A stretch of 64,000 nt of DNA from Heterocephalus glaber (GCF_000247695.1 NW_004624751.1:22588248-22652247), one strand, 5' to 3'; positions 12,431-45,270 are shown, numbered from the stretch's first letter. The notes: generated by a model from the sequence alone, not told the origin. Made by a program: numbers and translations.

Positions 12431-13574
12431 TGTTCCACAATTTAGTTTTGTGTTTTACAATTTATTGTGAAGCCAAATGTAGCATCACTTCCTCCTCTGC
12501 CTTAAAAAACATTGAGACTGTGGAAGTTTTGTCTACAGACTTTCAGTTTTGCTTCATGAAGCTTAGCACATTTCCTAAGTGCTTCACAAGTGTTACTTTA
12601 GTCCACTTATCCTTTGAATTGATATTAGAAAAATGCAAAGACTTGATCAAGTCCAACTGCTGGGCTTAACAGTATAAACAGTGTAAGAAAAATTCTGCTC
12701 TAATCAAACTGATTTCATTTGCGCCTCATTCTAAAAACAGAAAAGTACAAGATTTTATATTGCCTAATATTTGTCTAATTGATAGTGCAACGCAAATGAC
12801 AAATCTGGGTATATTTTTAAACTATAAAGTTGAAAACTTCTACACTTCAAAATTAACAAGACTCCTGGAAACACAAAACTATTGAATTTATTAATACATT
12901 TCTTCAATATTATTAAAAAAGAAAGGCAAGGAAGCTATTGTAACTATTTCTCACCCATTCTCCAACTATTGGATAACCTCATGTTAAAACGGGGCAGAGA
13001 GAATGTACGGTAAGTTTCACTATAGGGAAGAGGACTGTTTTGCAGAGCTGTGCAGAATAATTGTAGCAAACAATGCAGGTTCAAAGAAATCTGAGACACT
13101 TTTTAAGAAATAATGCAGTGAATCTTAATTCATGAAAAAAAATTTCTATACTATATACTTACATGATATGCATTATGGGAAATTATATGATGTCAATGAA
13201 CATTATTTGAATTGAAGTCTTAATTGTGCTGGGGAAATAGAGGAGACTGCGAAAGCCTCAAGGTAGACATAAGCAGTGTTCACCAGGACTTCCAGTGTCT
13301 TCCCCTTTCTGGACACTGAACATTAAACTCCCGTTTTCTCTGCAATTGAGAGAGACCGTGTAACAGACAGTGACAGGAGACACACACTTGTCCCCTTCAA
13401 TGTGAAGAAGTGGAGCTGGTGCTATTTGCCTTCTCTTTCCCGGATGCTGGAACCCCGGCACCCTCTGGCAGGTAAGACAAGGACAATCTGGAGTGCACAC
13501 TGCCCTCTGCTGGACACAGACTACAAGAGACAAGTGTTTTTAACCTGAGGTTTGGGGATTGTTACTGCAAGATC
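12431..13574. other. Intergenic, nothing recognised
   Basis: No coding signal or named repeat. The 13258-13533 stretch is somewhat GC-richer but shows no recognisable protein. Confidence 0.45.
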
Positions 13575-13665
13575 ATTTACACCAGGAATTTTTCTGTAAA
13601 GGTCACATAAGTGAACGTTTTAGGCTTTGTAGACCACACATAATGTCTGCCACAATTCCTTTCTT
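13575..13665 (-). mobile_element. hAT-type DNA transposon fragment
   Basis: Short fragment with 'ttttctgtaaaggtcacata', 'ttttaggctttgtagacca' and 'tgtctgccacaa', matching one end of the hAT fossil described at 6768-6990 and 49855-50290. Confidence 0.55.
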
Positions 13666-13947
13666 GCCACTCTTCTCCAATTTATTGTTAATTTTTGTTG
13701 TTAGTACATGTTCGTAGTACATTACATTCCTTGCGAGGTCAGTGCATGTACATAACACATCTTAACTTTTTATTCATCCCTTTTCCCTCACTTTCTTCCT
13801 CCATTTCTTGATCGCCCTCCCACAAGACTACAGCCCTCACTCTCAGCTCTTGGATGTGATGTTCACTGAAAAGAATCTGCCAAGCACAAACCACCTAATT
13901 GGCTTAGCTTGGTTGAACCAGCTGAAAAGTTGATGAAAGTCAACCCC

Positions 13948-14329
13948 TGTGTACCGGCCACTTTCCTGTCACTGGGACAAAATATCCAATGGCCACAACT
14001 TAAAGGACAGAGGTTCATGTGGCTCAGTCTCCAGTAGATTAAGTCCAAAACTGGCTGGCTCCAAGGCAGAAACAACATGGTGGAAAGGCCTGGGGGGAGG
14101 AAAGCTGTTTATCCTATGGTGTCCAGGAAGCAGAGGGAGAAAGGAGGAGCGAGCGACAAAAATATATCCTTCCCAGTCACGCCCCCAGAGACCCACCTTC
14201 AACCAAGGCCCACCTCCTCACAGCAAGCAGGCTATGTGAACTAATCTGATGAATAAGTGCCCCCATGATTCAATCACCTTCCGAACACTGAAGAATTTGG
14301 GGAACACATTTTAGTTACAAATCATAACA
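13948..14329 (-). mobile_element. Solo LTR, MaLR-like
   Basis: Inverted LTR of the family repeated through the window. On the minus strand it begins 'tgttatgatttgtaactaaa' and ends in the 'attttgtcccagtgacagga' block. Size is about 380 bp. It is clearly related to the copies at 36808, 38620 and 55612. No internal region follows. Confidence 0.75.
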
Positions 14330-14904
14330 CCTTGTCTATATGATCATCATCATGTCTTCTACCTTTCTAGTCTGTCCATGTCTATGGATTCAATACAACG
14401 ATACCTCTGGGCATACGGTGCATATTCGATGTATCTTCCTGCAGTGCAGAAAGCAAGCTTACATCCACACCAATCAGTCTTCTTTGCTGTGACGTGATTC
14501 AGGGCCCACTGGTCACACACCCTTGCAGTGCAAGGTGACACTTTAGCAGGTTGTTTCTTTGGGGAACATGCAGTTTCTGTGGCAGCACTAACAGAGGTCT
14601 ATACCTTGTCATGCTTCACGAGTGGGACAGGTAGGCACATGGCTGATTGGTGCAGATCTGGCCACCACCGTGATTTCAGCCCTGATGCTGCTGCCTCCCG
14701 ATCCCTAAACCAGAGCAAAGGTAGTCAGTGGACAATGGTTCCAGCAGCACTTCAGACTCCCCACTCGCACAACCCAGGCAGATCCGCTAGGAGGCTAGGT
14801 CTGCAATGCTATGTGGGTGGCAATTCTCAGAGGCCTATCTAACCTGGCCCACAGGTCCTTCCAATGGTTTTGGAGACATAAAATTCCTCCACCAAATTCT
14901 GCTG
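14330..14904. other. Intergenic, unassigned moderately GC-rich stretch
   Basis: Frames of 60 codons (14359-14541, minus) and 104 codons (14528-14842, plus) occur, but neither resembles a protein I know and there is no splice context. It may be an old retroviral or repeat fragment; undecided. Confidence 0.35.
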
Positions 14905-15435
14905 TATTTTACTTAGCATAATGTTCTCCTGGCTCATCTGCTCTCACAAATGACAGAAATTCCTGTTTTGTTTTGTTTTGTTTTTAAAGCTGAATTAATA
15001 TTCCATTGTGTATACACTTATTTTTAAATGTTTTCAGTCATTGATGGAATTGAGGTTGTTTCCACGTCTTGGCTGCTATAAATAATGTTGCGCTGAACAC
15101 ATACTTTACATCTTCGGCACACTTCATTTCTTGAGGTATACACCTACTAGTAGTGGGATTACTGGAAGAGACACAGACTGTATGATCTCACTTATATATG
15201 ATATCGGAAAAGTCAGACTTAAAAGAAGCAGAGTAGAATGGTGGTTACCAAAGTCAAGCAGAGGATGGTGGCTGGGCAATGAGAAAAGGGAGACAGTGGT
15301 CAGGAGATTTAGTTAGGTAGAAGGAGTAAGTTCAGTGTTACACCGTCCAGCACAAGGACTACAGTTACTAATAATGTGCATTTCAAAGTAACTAAAACAG
15401 ATTTTAAGTGTTTCACCATAAAGAAATAAATATTT
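14905..15435 (+). mobile_element. LINE-1 3' end with inverted 5' segment (twin priming)
   Basis: Two L1 pieces lie head to head. From 14905 to about 15168 the sequence is L1 in inverted orientation ('tacttagcataatgttctcc', 'attaatattccattgtgtat', 'agtgggattactggaag'). From about 15169 to 15435 it is L1 in sense orientation ('tgtatgatctcacttatat', 'tggttaccaaagtcaagcag'). In L1 coordinates the inverted piece ends where the sense piece starts, which is the standard twin-priming structure. A TTTTG run sits at 14964-14985. Confidence 0.75.
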
Positions 15436-15795
15436 GACATGGTGGGGAAAAAACTGCCTTCCAATAGTTGTGCCGACTGCACTGAATCCTGGCTATCCCA
15501 GACTTAAGACACCATGTTTGCCCGTACCTTCCTCTCAGAGAGACCTACCCACACATTCCTACCTTGCACAGGCAAAGCCCTCCCCGAGTGAGCTCCTGTC
15601 CATTCTTTCAGCTTACTTTTTGAGAACATTTCTTTGCACCCTATAATGCAGCTATGTAACAATCTAATTCTTCTAACAATTTAACTCTCCTTTCTTTGTA
15701 TGCACTCTTTCCTCAACAGGAACATCCTCTCTTTAGTCCATTCTCATATACAGTGAGTTTCTAAGTTCATTCTTGCTTAAATTATTCTTTTGATT
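15436..15795. other. Intergenic, nothing recognised
   Basis: Pyrimidine-rich stretch with short frames only; no named repeat or gene. Confidence 0.45.
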
Positions 15796-15799
15796 AAAA

Positions 15800-15995
15800 G
15801 GATGGCTTTGAATCCAGGCACTTTATAGCTGTGACTTTAGGAACAAGCTGTTTGACCTTTCTATAACCATATCCTTGAAATGGAGATAATAATAGTACTT
15901 AACTTCATAAGGCTGTGTGAGGATGGCATTGGTAAAAGTTTCCAAAAAACGAAGCAGGCTGTCTGGCACACAGAAAGATCAGTATGAGTGTTAGC
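15800..15995 (+). repeat. MIR SINE (ancient)
   Basis: Landmarks of MIR in sense order: 'gtgactttaggaacaagctg' (the usual tgtgaccttgggcaagt), 'tatccttgaaatggagataa', 'aataatagtactta', 'aaggctgtgtgaggatggca' and 'ctgtctggcacacag'. MIR is an old tRNA-derived SINE shared by all mammals. Confidence 0.8.
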
Positions 15996-16330
15996 ATTGT
16001 CAGTTTCCCTTTGAACTTGAAATAACAGTGAAAGTCCTTACCACAGATGAGGTGCTACAAGATCCCGTCCCTGCCTCCTCCTCCTTCTCAAACTCAGCTC
16101 TTACCACTTTATTGCCATTTATTTGTCCTTTATTCAAGGACATGTACAGTAGAACAGGGTCTCATGAACAGAAGTACCACACGATTGGTTTAATAGGCTA
16201 CTGCACCATTCTAAAATTCATTAACAATACTGTGGTCCATTACCAGAGAACTGGTTGCTGAGCAAATTACACAGCATCCTTCCCTCCCAAATTAATGGAG
16301 CTAGTCAGACCTTGAGATAGAGGCAAAGGC
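15996..16330. other. Intergenic, nothing recognised
   Basis: A 77-codon open frame at 16028-16261 shows no recognisable protein or splice context. Confidence 0.45.
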
Positions 16331-17174
16331 CCTAGAGTTAACCATGCCCAAGAGTGCATCACTGAAGAGCAGACACTAATGAAATAGGTCTTTGTACTAA
16401 CAACAAGGTCTTTCTAATATATGCACCTGCAAACCTCAGCATGAAACAAAACAAAACAACAAACAATAGAAACATGAGAGACAAGGCAACAACATGCCTC
16501 CAGAAACTCCCAAGAGCCCTAAAGGATCCATGGGGCAACAAGGAGGAAGAAATCTAAAGACACAAAACCAAAATACTTGAAAGGTAAGAGAGCAGATTTT
16601 TAAGAGACCAAAAAAAGTGCTTACCAAGCTCAAAGAAGGTATAACTAAACAGGTAATAGATTTAATGAAATAATCAGCAAGTTTACATCAGACACTAATA
16701 AAAACCAATACAAAATATGAGTGACCAGTTTAGCAAAGAACTGGAGTCCATGAAAAGGTACCAAACAGGAATCCATCAAAATTCTATTGAAAGTATGGGT
16801 AGGAGAAGCAACCAATGTGATGACAGAGTGTCAGAACTAGAACACAGGACTGCTGTTGGAGACCAATTCTTCAGAGACACCCTAAACATAAGAGAACATG
16901 AAAAAGAGATCCAAAAGCTGCTGGATGATGCAAAGACTAATATAAGTAAAAAGTCTGAAGACAGCATAAATATCAAAAAAACCTGTTTACAGAAATAATA
17001 GCAAACAAACTTTCCAAATATAGGGAAAGAATTAAGCATACACACAGGTAAGGCAAATAGTACCCCAAATAAGCATGATCAAAACAGAATTTCTCCATGA
17101 CACATCACAGTCAAAATCCCAAAACTCCAATACAGGGACAGCATCTTAAAAACTGTTAGAGAAAACCAACAAAT

Positions 17175-17262
17175 GGGCCGGGGGCTTAGCTCAGTGGTTC
17201 TGCTGCCTTGCAAGCACAAGGTCCTGAGTTAGAACCAAGATACACCCCCCCCCCAAAAAAAA
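17175..17262 (+). mobile_element. tRNA-derived SINE inside the L1 block
   Basis: Starts 'gggccgggggcttagctcag', has the A-box-like segment and an altered B-box ('gagttagaacc'), a C-run in place of the GGTACC junction, and an A-tail. No clear target duplication is visible, so it is probably older than the other copies. Confidence 0.85.
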
Positions 17263-17587
17263 GCAACACACCGCTTATTAAAGGTAAACCCACCAGAATT
17301 ACAGCAGACTTTTCAACACAAACCTTAAGCCCAACAGAGTTTAGAGTGAAGCACTTCAAGCCGTATAAGAAAACAACTTCCAACACAGACTTACATATCC
17401 TGCAAAACTACCTTTCAAAATTGATGAAGAAATAAGGTATTTCTAGGGCAAAGAGTACCTTACAAGATTCATGAGCACCAATCCAGCGCTAAAAACAGTC
17501 TTGAAGATATTCTAGAAAGAGACAATGAAGCCAACAATGCCAAAAAGTCTAATAGAATGAATACACCAGGCAGAGTGAGCAGTGAGG

Positions 17588-17588
17588 C

Positions 17589-17648
<60 letters not shown>

Positions 17649-17770
17649 GAGAGGGGAGGGAAGGCGGGAGAGGGAGAGAGGGAGAAAGAAAAAGGAAAGA
17701 AAGAGAAAGAAGGAAAGAAGGAAGGAAAGGAAGGAAGGAAGCAAGAAAGGAAGGAAAGAAGGACTGTACA
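17588..17770. repeat. GA-rich compound microsatellite
   Basis: Perfect (GAAA)n at about 17588-17630 passes into (GA)n at 17631-17652 and then interrupted GGGA/GGAA/GAAG repeats to about 17770. The strand is pure purine and gives long lysine/arginine/glutamate or serine/phenylalanine frames in six frames, all artefacts. Confidence 0.95.
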
Positions 17771-18860
17771 ACAGGAAAATAATATAATCACAGGGGTAAA
17801 TCAATATTTTTCAGTAAAACTCTCAATGTGACAGCCTCAATTCCCCAATCAAAAGACATAGGTTGGTAGACTGGATCAAGAAACCAAACCCAACAATATG
17901 CAGTATACAAGAAACACATTTAATCCAAAAAGAAATTCACAGATTAAAAACAAAAGGTGGAAAATATATTCTATGCAATAGAAGCCCAGAAAATAAAGCA
18001 GTAGTAGCTATCCTAATTTCAGACAAAGTAGATTTCAAGCCAAAACTGATGAGAAACAATGAAGGGAACAATTCAACACAAAGAGATAACAATTGTAAAC
18101 ATATATGCACCAAACATTGCCATACTTAACCTCATAAAACAAATACTACTGGACATAAGAAAAACAAACAAATACTAATACAATTATAATGGGGGACCCT
18201 CAATACCCCACTGACATGAATAGATCAACTAAACAAAAATTAACAAAGAAATGTCAGAGTTGAATCAAACCTTCAAATAAATAAACTTGACAGATATCTA
18301 TAGTGTTTCACCCAACAAAATATATGTTAATACACATAGCACTTTCTCCAAAATAGAACATATGCTAGCCCATACAGAATGCTTAAATAAATGCAGAAGA
18401 CTTCAAAGTATCCCATGCCTAGTATCAGATTCTAAAGCAAGGAAAATGAAAATCAATGGCTAAAAAAACACAAAAAGTATGCAAATGCATGGAAATTAAA
18501 AATAATACTCTCCTGAATAATCAATGGGTCACAGAAGAAACCAAGGAAGAATTCAGACAATTCCTAGAATCAAACAATAATGCCAGTACAACATAACAAA
18601 ACCTATGTGATACAATGAAGGCAGTCCTAAAAAGGAAGTACATACCTGTGAATGCCCATATCAGAAAAACTGGAAGTTCAAATAAATAACCTAATGATGC
18701 ACCTCAAGGTCCTAGAAAAACGAAAACAATCCAAATTCAAAGCTAGTACAAAGAAGGAAATTATAAAGATTAAAGCAGAAATTAATCAAATCGAGACTAA
18801 AGAAATCTATACAAAGAATCAATTAATTGAAAAGTTGGTTCCTTGAAAAAGTAAACAAAA

Positions 18861-18946
18861 GGGCCGGGGATTTAGCTCAGTGGTTCTGCCGCCTGCCTCA
18901 CAAGCGCAAGGACCCGAGTTTTATCCCCGGTACCAAAAAAAAAAAA
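18861..18946 (+). mobile_element. tRNA-derived SINE, full-length, in L1
   Basis: Nearly consensus copy with 'gatttagctcagtggtt', 'cgcaaggacccgagttt' and 'ccggtaccaaaaaa'. It is flanked by the direct repeat 'aaagtaaacaaaa' on both sides, so the insertion split the older L1 cleanly. Confidence 0.93.
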
Positions 18947-19812
18947 GTAAACAAAAAAGACAAACTCCTAGCCAATCTTACCGAAAACAGGAAAGACCCA
19001 TATCAATGGAATTAGAAATGTAAAAGACAAAATCACAATGGACACTACCAAGATCCAGAAGATTATTAGTAATTTCATTGACAACCTGTATTCCAATAAA
19101 TTGGAGAATTCAGAAAAAATCAGATTCCAGCATTGCCAAAACTGAACCAAGAAGATACAAAACCCTGAGTAAGGCAGTGACAAGCAATGAAATTGAAGTA
19201 GTAATTAAAAAACTACCAACTAAGAAAAGCTCAGAACTTGATGGATTTACCACTGGATTCTACAAGAACTTTAGAAAGACCTAACACCAATATTCCTCAA
19301 ACTACTTAGTGAAATTAAAAAGGACGGAGTATTCCCAGTCATTCCTGGAAGCAAGCATTCCTCCTTCCAAAACAGAAAAGAACCCAAACAAAAAAAGAGA
19401 ACTAACAGGCCAATCTCACAAAATTCCTCAAGAAACTGGCAAACAGAATGTAACAAACCATCAAAAAGATTATACAGCATGACCAAGTAGGCTTCATCCC
19501 AGGCATGCAGGGATGATTCAACATATGCAAATAATACATTATATAAACAGAAACACTGACAAAAACACATGATCATCTCAATAGATGCAGAAAAAGCTTT
19601 TGACAAAATCTAACATCTATTCACAATACAAATCAAAAAGAAAATAGGTACAGAAGGATCTTATCTCAATCAGATAAAAGTCATTATGATAAACCAATGG
19701 CAAACATCATATTAAATGGGGAAAATTTGAAAGCTTTCCCTTTAAAATCTGGAATAAGACAAGGATGTCCATTATAACCACTTATTTTTGTTCTGTTCGT
19801 ATAACTCCAGGT

Positions 19813-20095
19813 GAAAAAGTTTGTGAAATACCTTCAGGATTATCTCTCATCTTCAATTCTTTTCTAAACGTCAGCTCATTAATGGTATCTACCTAGATGA
19901 TCCCTTTCAAAACATGCCCTCTCTTCCATTTTATTTTCACTCAACTCTCCTTATTTGGACTCTTTTATCCCTCACAGCACTCATGACCTAAACATGCCAG
20001 GATTTACTTACTTGTTTATGGCTTGCACTTTCTTGCTCTCCTCAATAAGAAAATAAAATCTAAGATGAAGAGATCTTTGTTATCCCAGGAGGTAT
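19813..20095 (+). repeat. L2 LINE fragment (ancient)
   Basis: Reads like the L2 3' region: 'aaacatgccctctcttcc', 'cctcacagcactcatgacc', 'tttacttgtttatggcttgc' and 'ataaaatctaagatgaagag'. It abuts the broken end of the L1 block, so the junction reflects a deletion or an L1 insertion edge. Confidence 0.55.
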
Positions 20096-20204
20096 ATTGA
20101 CTTTTCTAAACATAAATCAAATATTTGACTTGAAATGAATCCATCAATTTCCTCAGAATATATAAGCTGAATTTTAAATTATATACTAAGCACATGTATT
20201 CATA

Positions 20205-20430
20205 GGAAGAGAGCGTGATAGTTTGGCAACACAGACGTCTGAGTCACAAGAAGCTGGATTCCAAAGTTAACTTCACTATTTTCCAGGTAAACATTTTCCA
20301 AAGGCTGATGTCAGCTCTGTGAGATTTTGTGCCTTCCTCTTTAAAAAGGTGATAATAGGAGATGATAGCTAGAATTAAGTTAGATAATCTATGCAAAATA
20401 CTTTTCACATTCAAAGAAAATTCAAGAAAT
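20205..20430 (+). repeat. MIR-like SINE (ancient)
   Basis: Diverged MIR landmarks in sense order: a 'gctggattccaaagttaact' segment, 'gtgccttcctctttaaaaag', 'gtgataataggagatgatag' and 'aattaagttagataatc'. The position just past the SLAIN1 3' UTR fits intergenic sequence. Confidence 0.5.
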
Positions 20431-20676
20431 ATTACTTATTTCATATCTTACCTCTCACATTTCAAGTGCAAGTTATTAAAAAACAGTCCTTTTAGTTCTA
20501 AATAGGATTATATACAAAGACATATTATAAAGAAAGTAAAAACCTCCAACAACTGTGGGTGGCATTCCACCTTAAAATCTAACATAAAAACTTTTGCCAA
20601 AACTTTGCACAGTAACTTAAGATAAAGTTTTGCAATATATAAAAAATATAATGTAAAAAAATGTAGTACTTTGCTT

Positions 20677-20682
20677 TTTATT
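20677..20682 (-). terminator. SLAIN1: Candidate distal poly(A) signal AATAAA
   Basis: Minus-strand AATAAA followed by A-rich then T-rich sequence. It would give a 3' UTR of about 1.36 kb. This is an alternative to the more proximal signal at 21033-21038. Confidence 0.35.
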
Positions 20683-21032
20683 GATACTGAGAAAGTATTT
20701 CAAATCAACCACCCCCAAAATATTAAAATCTTCACTGACAGTGTTCATCCATAAATGCACTTCTGGGCAACAGACTAACTGAATTCTACTGGCCTTTTAA
20801 ATAAGACCCAAACCTCACTGTAAAAATAAAACCTTGCATTTCCTCATTAACATTTTAGAGAAAAGAAAAGTAATTTTGAAAAATGGGAGTATCCTGGCTT
20901 GAAATATAAATGCCCTGGTCAAAAAATATGGCCACAATAACCATTTTGACAATTGCTGTGAAACATACATATGTTATTCTTGATGTTTATGCTGCACATT
21001 CACGCATGATCTGATATTGCTGAAATAGAATC

Positions 21033-21038
21033 TTTATT
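21033..21038 (-). terminator. SLAIN1: Candidate poly(A) signal AATAAA
   Basis: Minus-strand AATAAA about 985 bases after the stop codon, followed about 25-45 bases downstream by GT-containing sequence ('gcgtgaatgtgcagc' on the minus strand), as expected for a cleavage region near 21010-21020. Confidence 0.45.
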
Positions 21039-22021
21039 TCTGAACATTCCAAAACAGCAGTGTACACAGTAACAAATATTAAGTCATATACCATAAGAAA
21101 GCATTCATTAGTGCAAATGGATTTTGTAAAAGGTCTATCAAAAGATTTATTTGCTTTAAAATGCATTCATTTCCAGAAGCATTGTTAATAAAACATTACA
21201 GTTTCATCCTTTGTAATAAAGTATTGAAAATCAGTTGTGGTATAGTAGCAAACATTGCAGGTATTAAGTGCAATGAGCTTGTGATGCCATTATAAATATG
21301 AAACTCATGTACGACAATAAATTAACAATAAAAAGACAAGACTGCTTAACTCTGCTGTCTGGCTATCTCCTTGCAATGCTTCAGATTATGTTGTGCTCAT
21401 TCAACATAAAATTATGTCTCAAATTGTATGGTGTATTTTCGCTGATATATCCCTAGAGCTAAAAAAATAGTACCTTACCACAAAAATATTTTTATGGCAC
21501 AAAATTTAAGTTGTTCCATAGTGGTTCACATAGATGTAAAAAGAAATAGGCACAGAAAAATAAAATTCCTGTAAACTATAAAAAAGTAAAATTCAAAGCA
21601 TGTTATAGAACCTAGCTGTAAATATGTGATGTATTAAAATACACAACATATAATGGAAAGATGTTTAGAACACATAGTAAATTGAACAAGTTACTTTTAA
21701 AAAACTCATATGGCAAAGCATTATTGATACATCTCAATTCTTTCAAAAAGTATTCAGGTACAGAGCAGTTCTACAAAAACTTGCTAGATCTAAGTGTCAC
21801 AATACTGCAACCACTGGTTTGAGAATGTTGCAGTATTTCAGGCAAATATTTAAGTGCAATAATTAGTCTCTGGTGATTGGTCCACTGAAAAACAATGCAG
21901 TAAATATGTTAAAATGCAAAAGGGAAAGAATATCCCAACATCCACTGTTACCCAGCCAGCTAGGTAATACAACCCTCATTTTCACTTCTTTCCCATTCTT
22001 CAAAGAGTACATAAAACTGCA

Positions 22022-42870
<20,849 letters not shown>

Positions 42871-45270
42871 CTGTCACAGAAAGCAGAAAACAGTAGCAGT
42901 TAGCTATATGGAGGAAGCTGTTGATAGGTCAAAAGGGGAAAAGGAAGATATTTTTTAAAAAAGAGAAACAAAGTAATTTTTCATAAGAATATTTTAACTC
43001 ACTTCCATTTATCTAAGGGAAAAATATGTAAAAATAGGCAATTTGTTAATTATAGTCCCATTAATACAACCACTAAAAAAAACCAAATCTATCTCACTTT
43101 GATTAAAGCCAGTAAACCTGTATGAAAATGAAAATCTATTTTTAGTTTCTACATTAGAAATCTTTTCTATATATTTCTGTGTAAAGATGTAAGCATTTTG
43201 CAATGATAAAAAAACTCTCAAAATTTGTAGACATTAGAAATGGTGGGGCATGTTCTTAATGTTAACAATCCACAGCTCTATTTTTAGGTCAATTTTCAAT
43301 GTAGTTTATATCAGAAAATATTGACAAAAATTTTTTTATGGAAATTTGTGCTTGGACTATGGGAGAAATTTAAAATGACTATTGTGCTTCCAAATGGCCT
43401 TAATTCTAAAACAAGGTTCATAGAAAATGGTCTAAACCTAGCAGAGGGTGTCTACACCAAAACATAAGGACAGGTACTTGAGATGGCAAGTACAGAGTAA
43501 CTGGTGAGCTCTTGAATTCTTTTTTTCTTGAAAAAGAATGTTACCCACATTTTCTGCATTGAACAAACATTATTTGTGTCAATTTTAAAGGTAGGATTAT
43601 ATACATTATTTCTTTATTACTTTAATAAGGAATTAAAATAAGAAACAAAAAGGAATTGTATCTGCAATGAGCAATGACCTAATTCTTCACTTGTCCTAAT
43701 TAGTTTATTTTCCCTCTCCAAAATTACCACCACCTTGTCACCTTTAAGTTCTAGAATCATGAAAAAGACATTAAATCATAAAAACTCGAATAAATCACAA
43801 CAAATTTCAATCACTAACTCTTCATAGGATAGAAATCTGTTAGTCAAAATCTACTTTTCTGAAAACCAATCATTTAGACATGTACTAAGTAGGACAGTAG
43901 GGAGATAAATAACATTTAACTTCACTTTAGGCAACAACTCAATTTATATTAGCTGGATATAAAGCTTGAAGAAACAGCATAAAGAGGGCTGCCTTGAAAT
44001 GCATTCCCCACGTCCCTTCTAATGAGCAATGCTAGTGAGCAGCCCAAAAAGGGCTCAAAAAAGGGCTGTGGCATGGGGAGAAACTGTAGTATGTGGAAAG
44101 ACAAAACAACAACTCTGAAACTGCAATTCTTTAGGTCCTTGCAAAATCCCATGAAAGTTACTCAAAAGAGCAGGGCACTTCCTCTTACTTCAGCAAGAAC
44201 TCTTAAAATAATTACTGTTGCGTTCCAATAATTATATAAAATATATTTTTCCTATGTAGGTGAAAGAAGTAGATAGGGAAACTACTTTATTCACAGGGAT
44301 AAGACTTTCAGAATCCACAGGTTGCATGCAGGGGATGTTTCCACAAAGCCTGGTTCCCAACTGACACCATGGCCGCTTCTCACTCATCTAATCTGTAATT
44401 TACTGTGTTCACACAACACTTGCCACTCTGAGCCAGAGCAGACATGCACTTCCAGTTCCTTCACTTCTACACAGGTCAACTTGACTCCAAAATAAATTAC
44501 AAAACATCGGCTAACGTGCAACACACACTTGGTAGCTGTTCTTGCATCTTCAATCTTTATTATTTGCAGTCTCTCATTAAAATTCTGTCATAAAACAAAA
44601 GGTCAATGGTTCTATTGACTGCTAACTTGCTTAACAGATGATGTTATTTTATACCAGTTTGATCAGTTTCCAGGCAAATCACAGTGCCTGTGTGTTCTCA
44701 ACCACAGATGGAGGGAACAGCGCATCACAAGTAACCGGCATTCATCATTCTGCACAGTAACTACTGTGACCCAGCCTCCCTGCACAATGACACAATTATT
44801 GTGGCTATGACAGCAAGATCCCAACTAAGAACACAATTAGTGTCTATTGCGATAAAGAATGTTCTACATTGTTCTTCAGCATTGAGGTTTTTAAGAAGAG
44901 GGGGGAGAATTATTGCAGAGGCAAATTCACAAAACAATGATGCTCTACCACTGCCCAAGGTTGCAGTGGAGGAGGAAACGAGTGGAAGTGGTCACATCCT
45001 CCTTATTCTTCACTACACAGCTAAAGAATTTGAAGAATTCTAACAGAAACATTTGTATAAAGAACAAATGAAAAGAACCTTTCAAAGGGCAGCTTTAACC
45101 CTTTCATTCAACTAACTTATTTTTTTCATATAAAGATATTAAATTATTGGAGAGACTCAAAGATGATCTAATTAACTCTAGGAAGAAGTCCATTTTCCTA
45201 AAGGAACTTCTGAACAACAACAATGAAATTTTCTTAATCTCCTACTCCAAAGTTCTATCTAAAAGAAAAA
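42871..45270. other. SLAIN1 upstream intron, nothing recognised
   Basis: About 2.4 kb with no named repeat. A stretch at 44760-45045 is open on both strands and slightly richer in non-AT sequence; it could be a conserved non-coding element, but nothing in the sequence proves this. Confidence 0.45.

Larger units (their letters stand above)
16331..19812 (+). mobile_element. Decayed LINE-1 / HAL1-like element in sense orientation
   Basis: A 3.5-kb L1-type block with many indels. The left part (to about 17560) includes an ORF1-like charged coiled-coil stretch (16717-16998) and the 'cagaattacagcagactttt' to 'aaactacctttcaaaattga' landmarks of HAL1/L1 ORF1 3' sequence. After the GA microsatellite comes ORF2-like sequence: 'gactggatcaagaaacc', a reverse-transcriptase entry region ('caaaatcacaatggacacta'), 'gcttcatcccaggcatgcag' and 'agatgcagaaaaagcttttg'. 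It stops abruptly at about 19812 without an A-tail, so the 3' end is lost. Two SINEs are inserted in it. Confidence 0.8.
20655..22021 (-). other. SLAIN1: SLAIN1 3' UTR (maximum extent)
   Basis: Sequence directly after the SLAIN1 stop codon, reading leftwards. It is AT-rich, lacks any recognisable transposon across more than 1.3 kb, unlike the flanks, and contains AATAAA signals on the minus strand at 21038-21033, 21151-21146 and 20682-20677. The first MIR beyond it lies at 20205-20430. The exact cleavage site cannot be fixed without transcript data. Confidence 0.7.

Noticed and set aside
14359..14842. 60- and 104-codon frames on opposite strands
   Set aside because: No family resemblance, no splice context, and overlap between strands; not enough to call a gene.
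17469..17804. Long Ser/Phe/Leu-rich and Lys/Arg/Glu-rich open frames
   Set aside because: They are translations of the GA microsatellite; any reading of a pure-purine repeat is open.
44761..45043. 65- and 80-codon frames on opposite strands
   Set aside because: Mutually exclusive and without motif; kept only as a possible conserved non-coding stretch.
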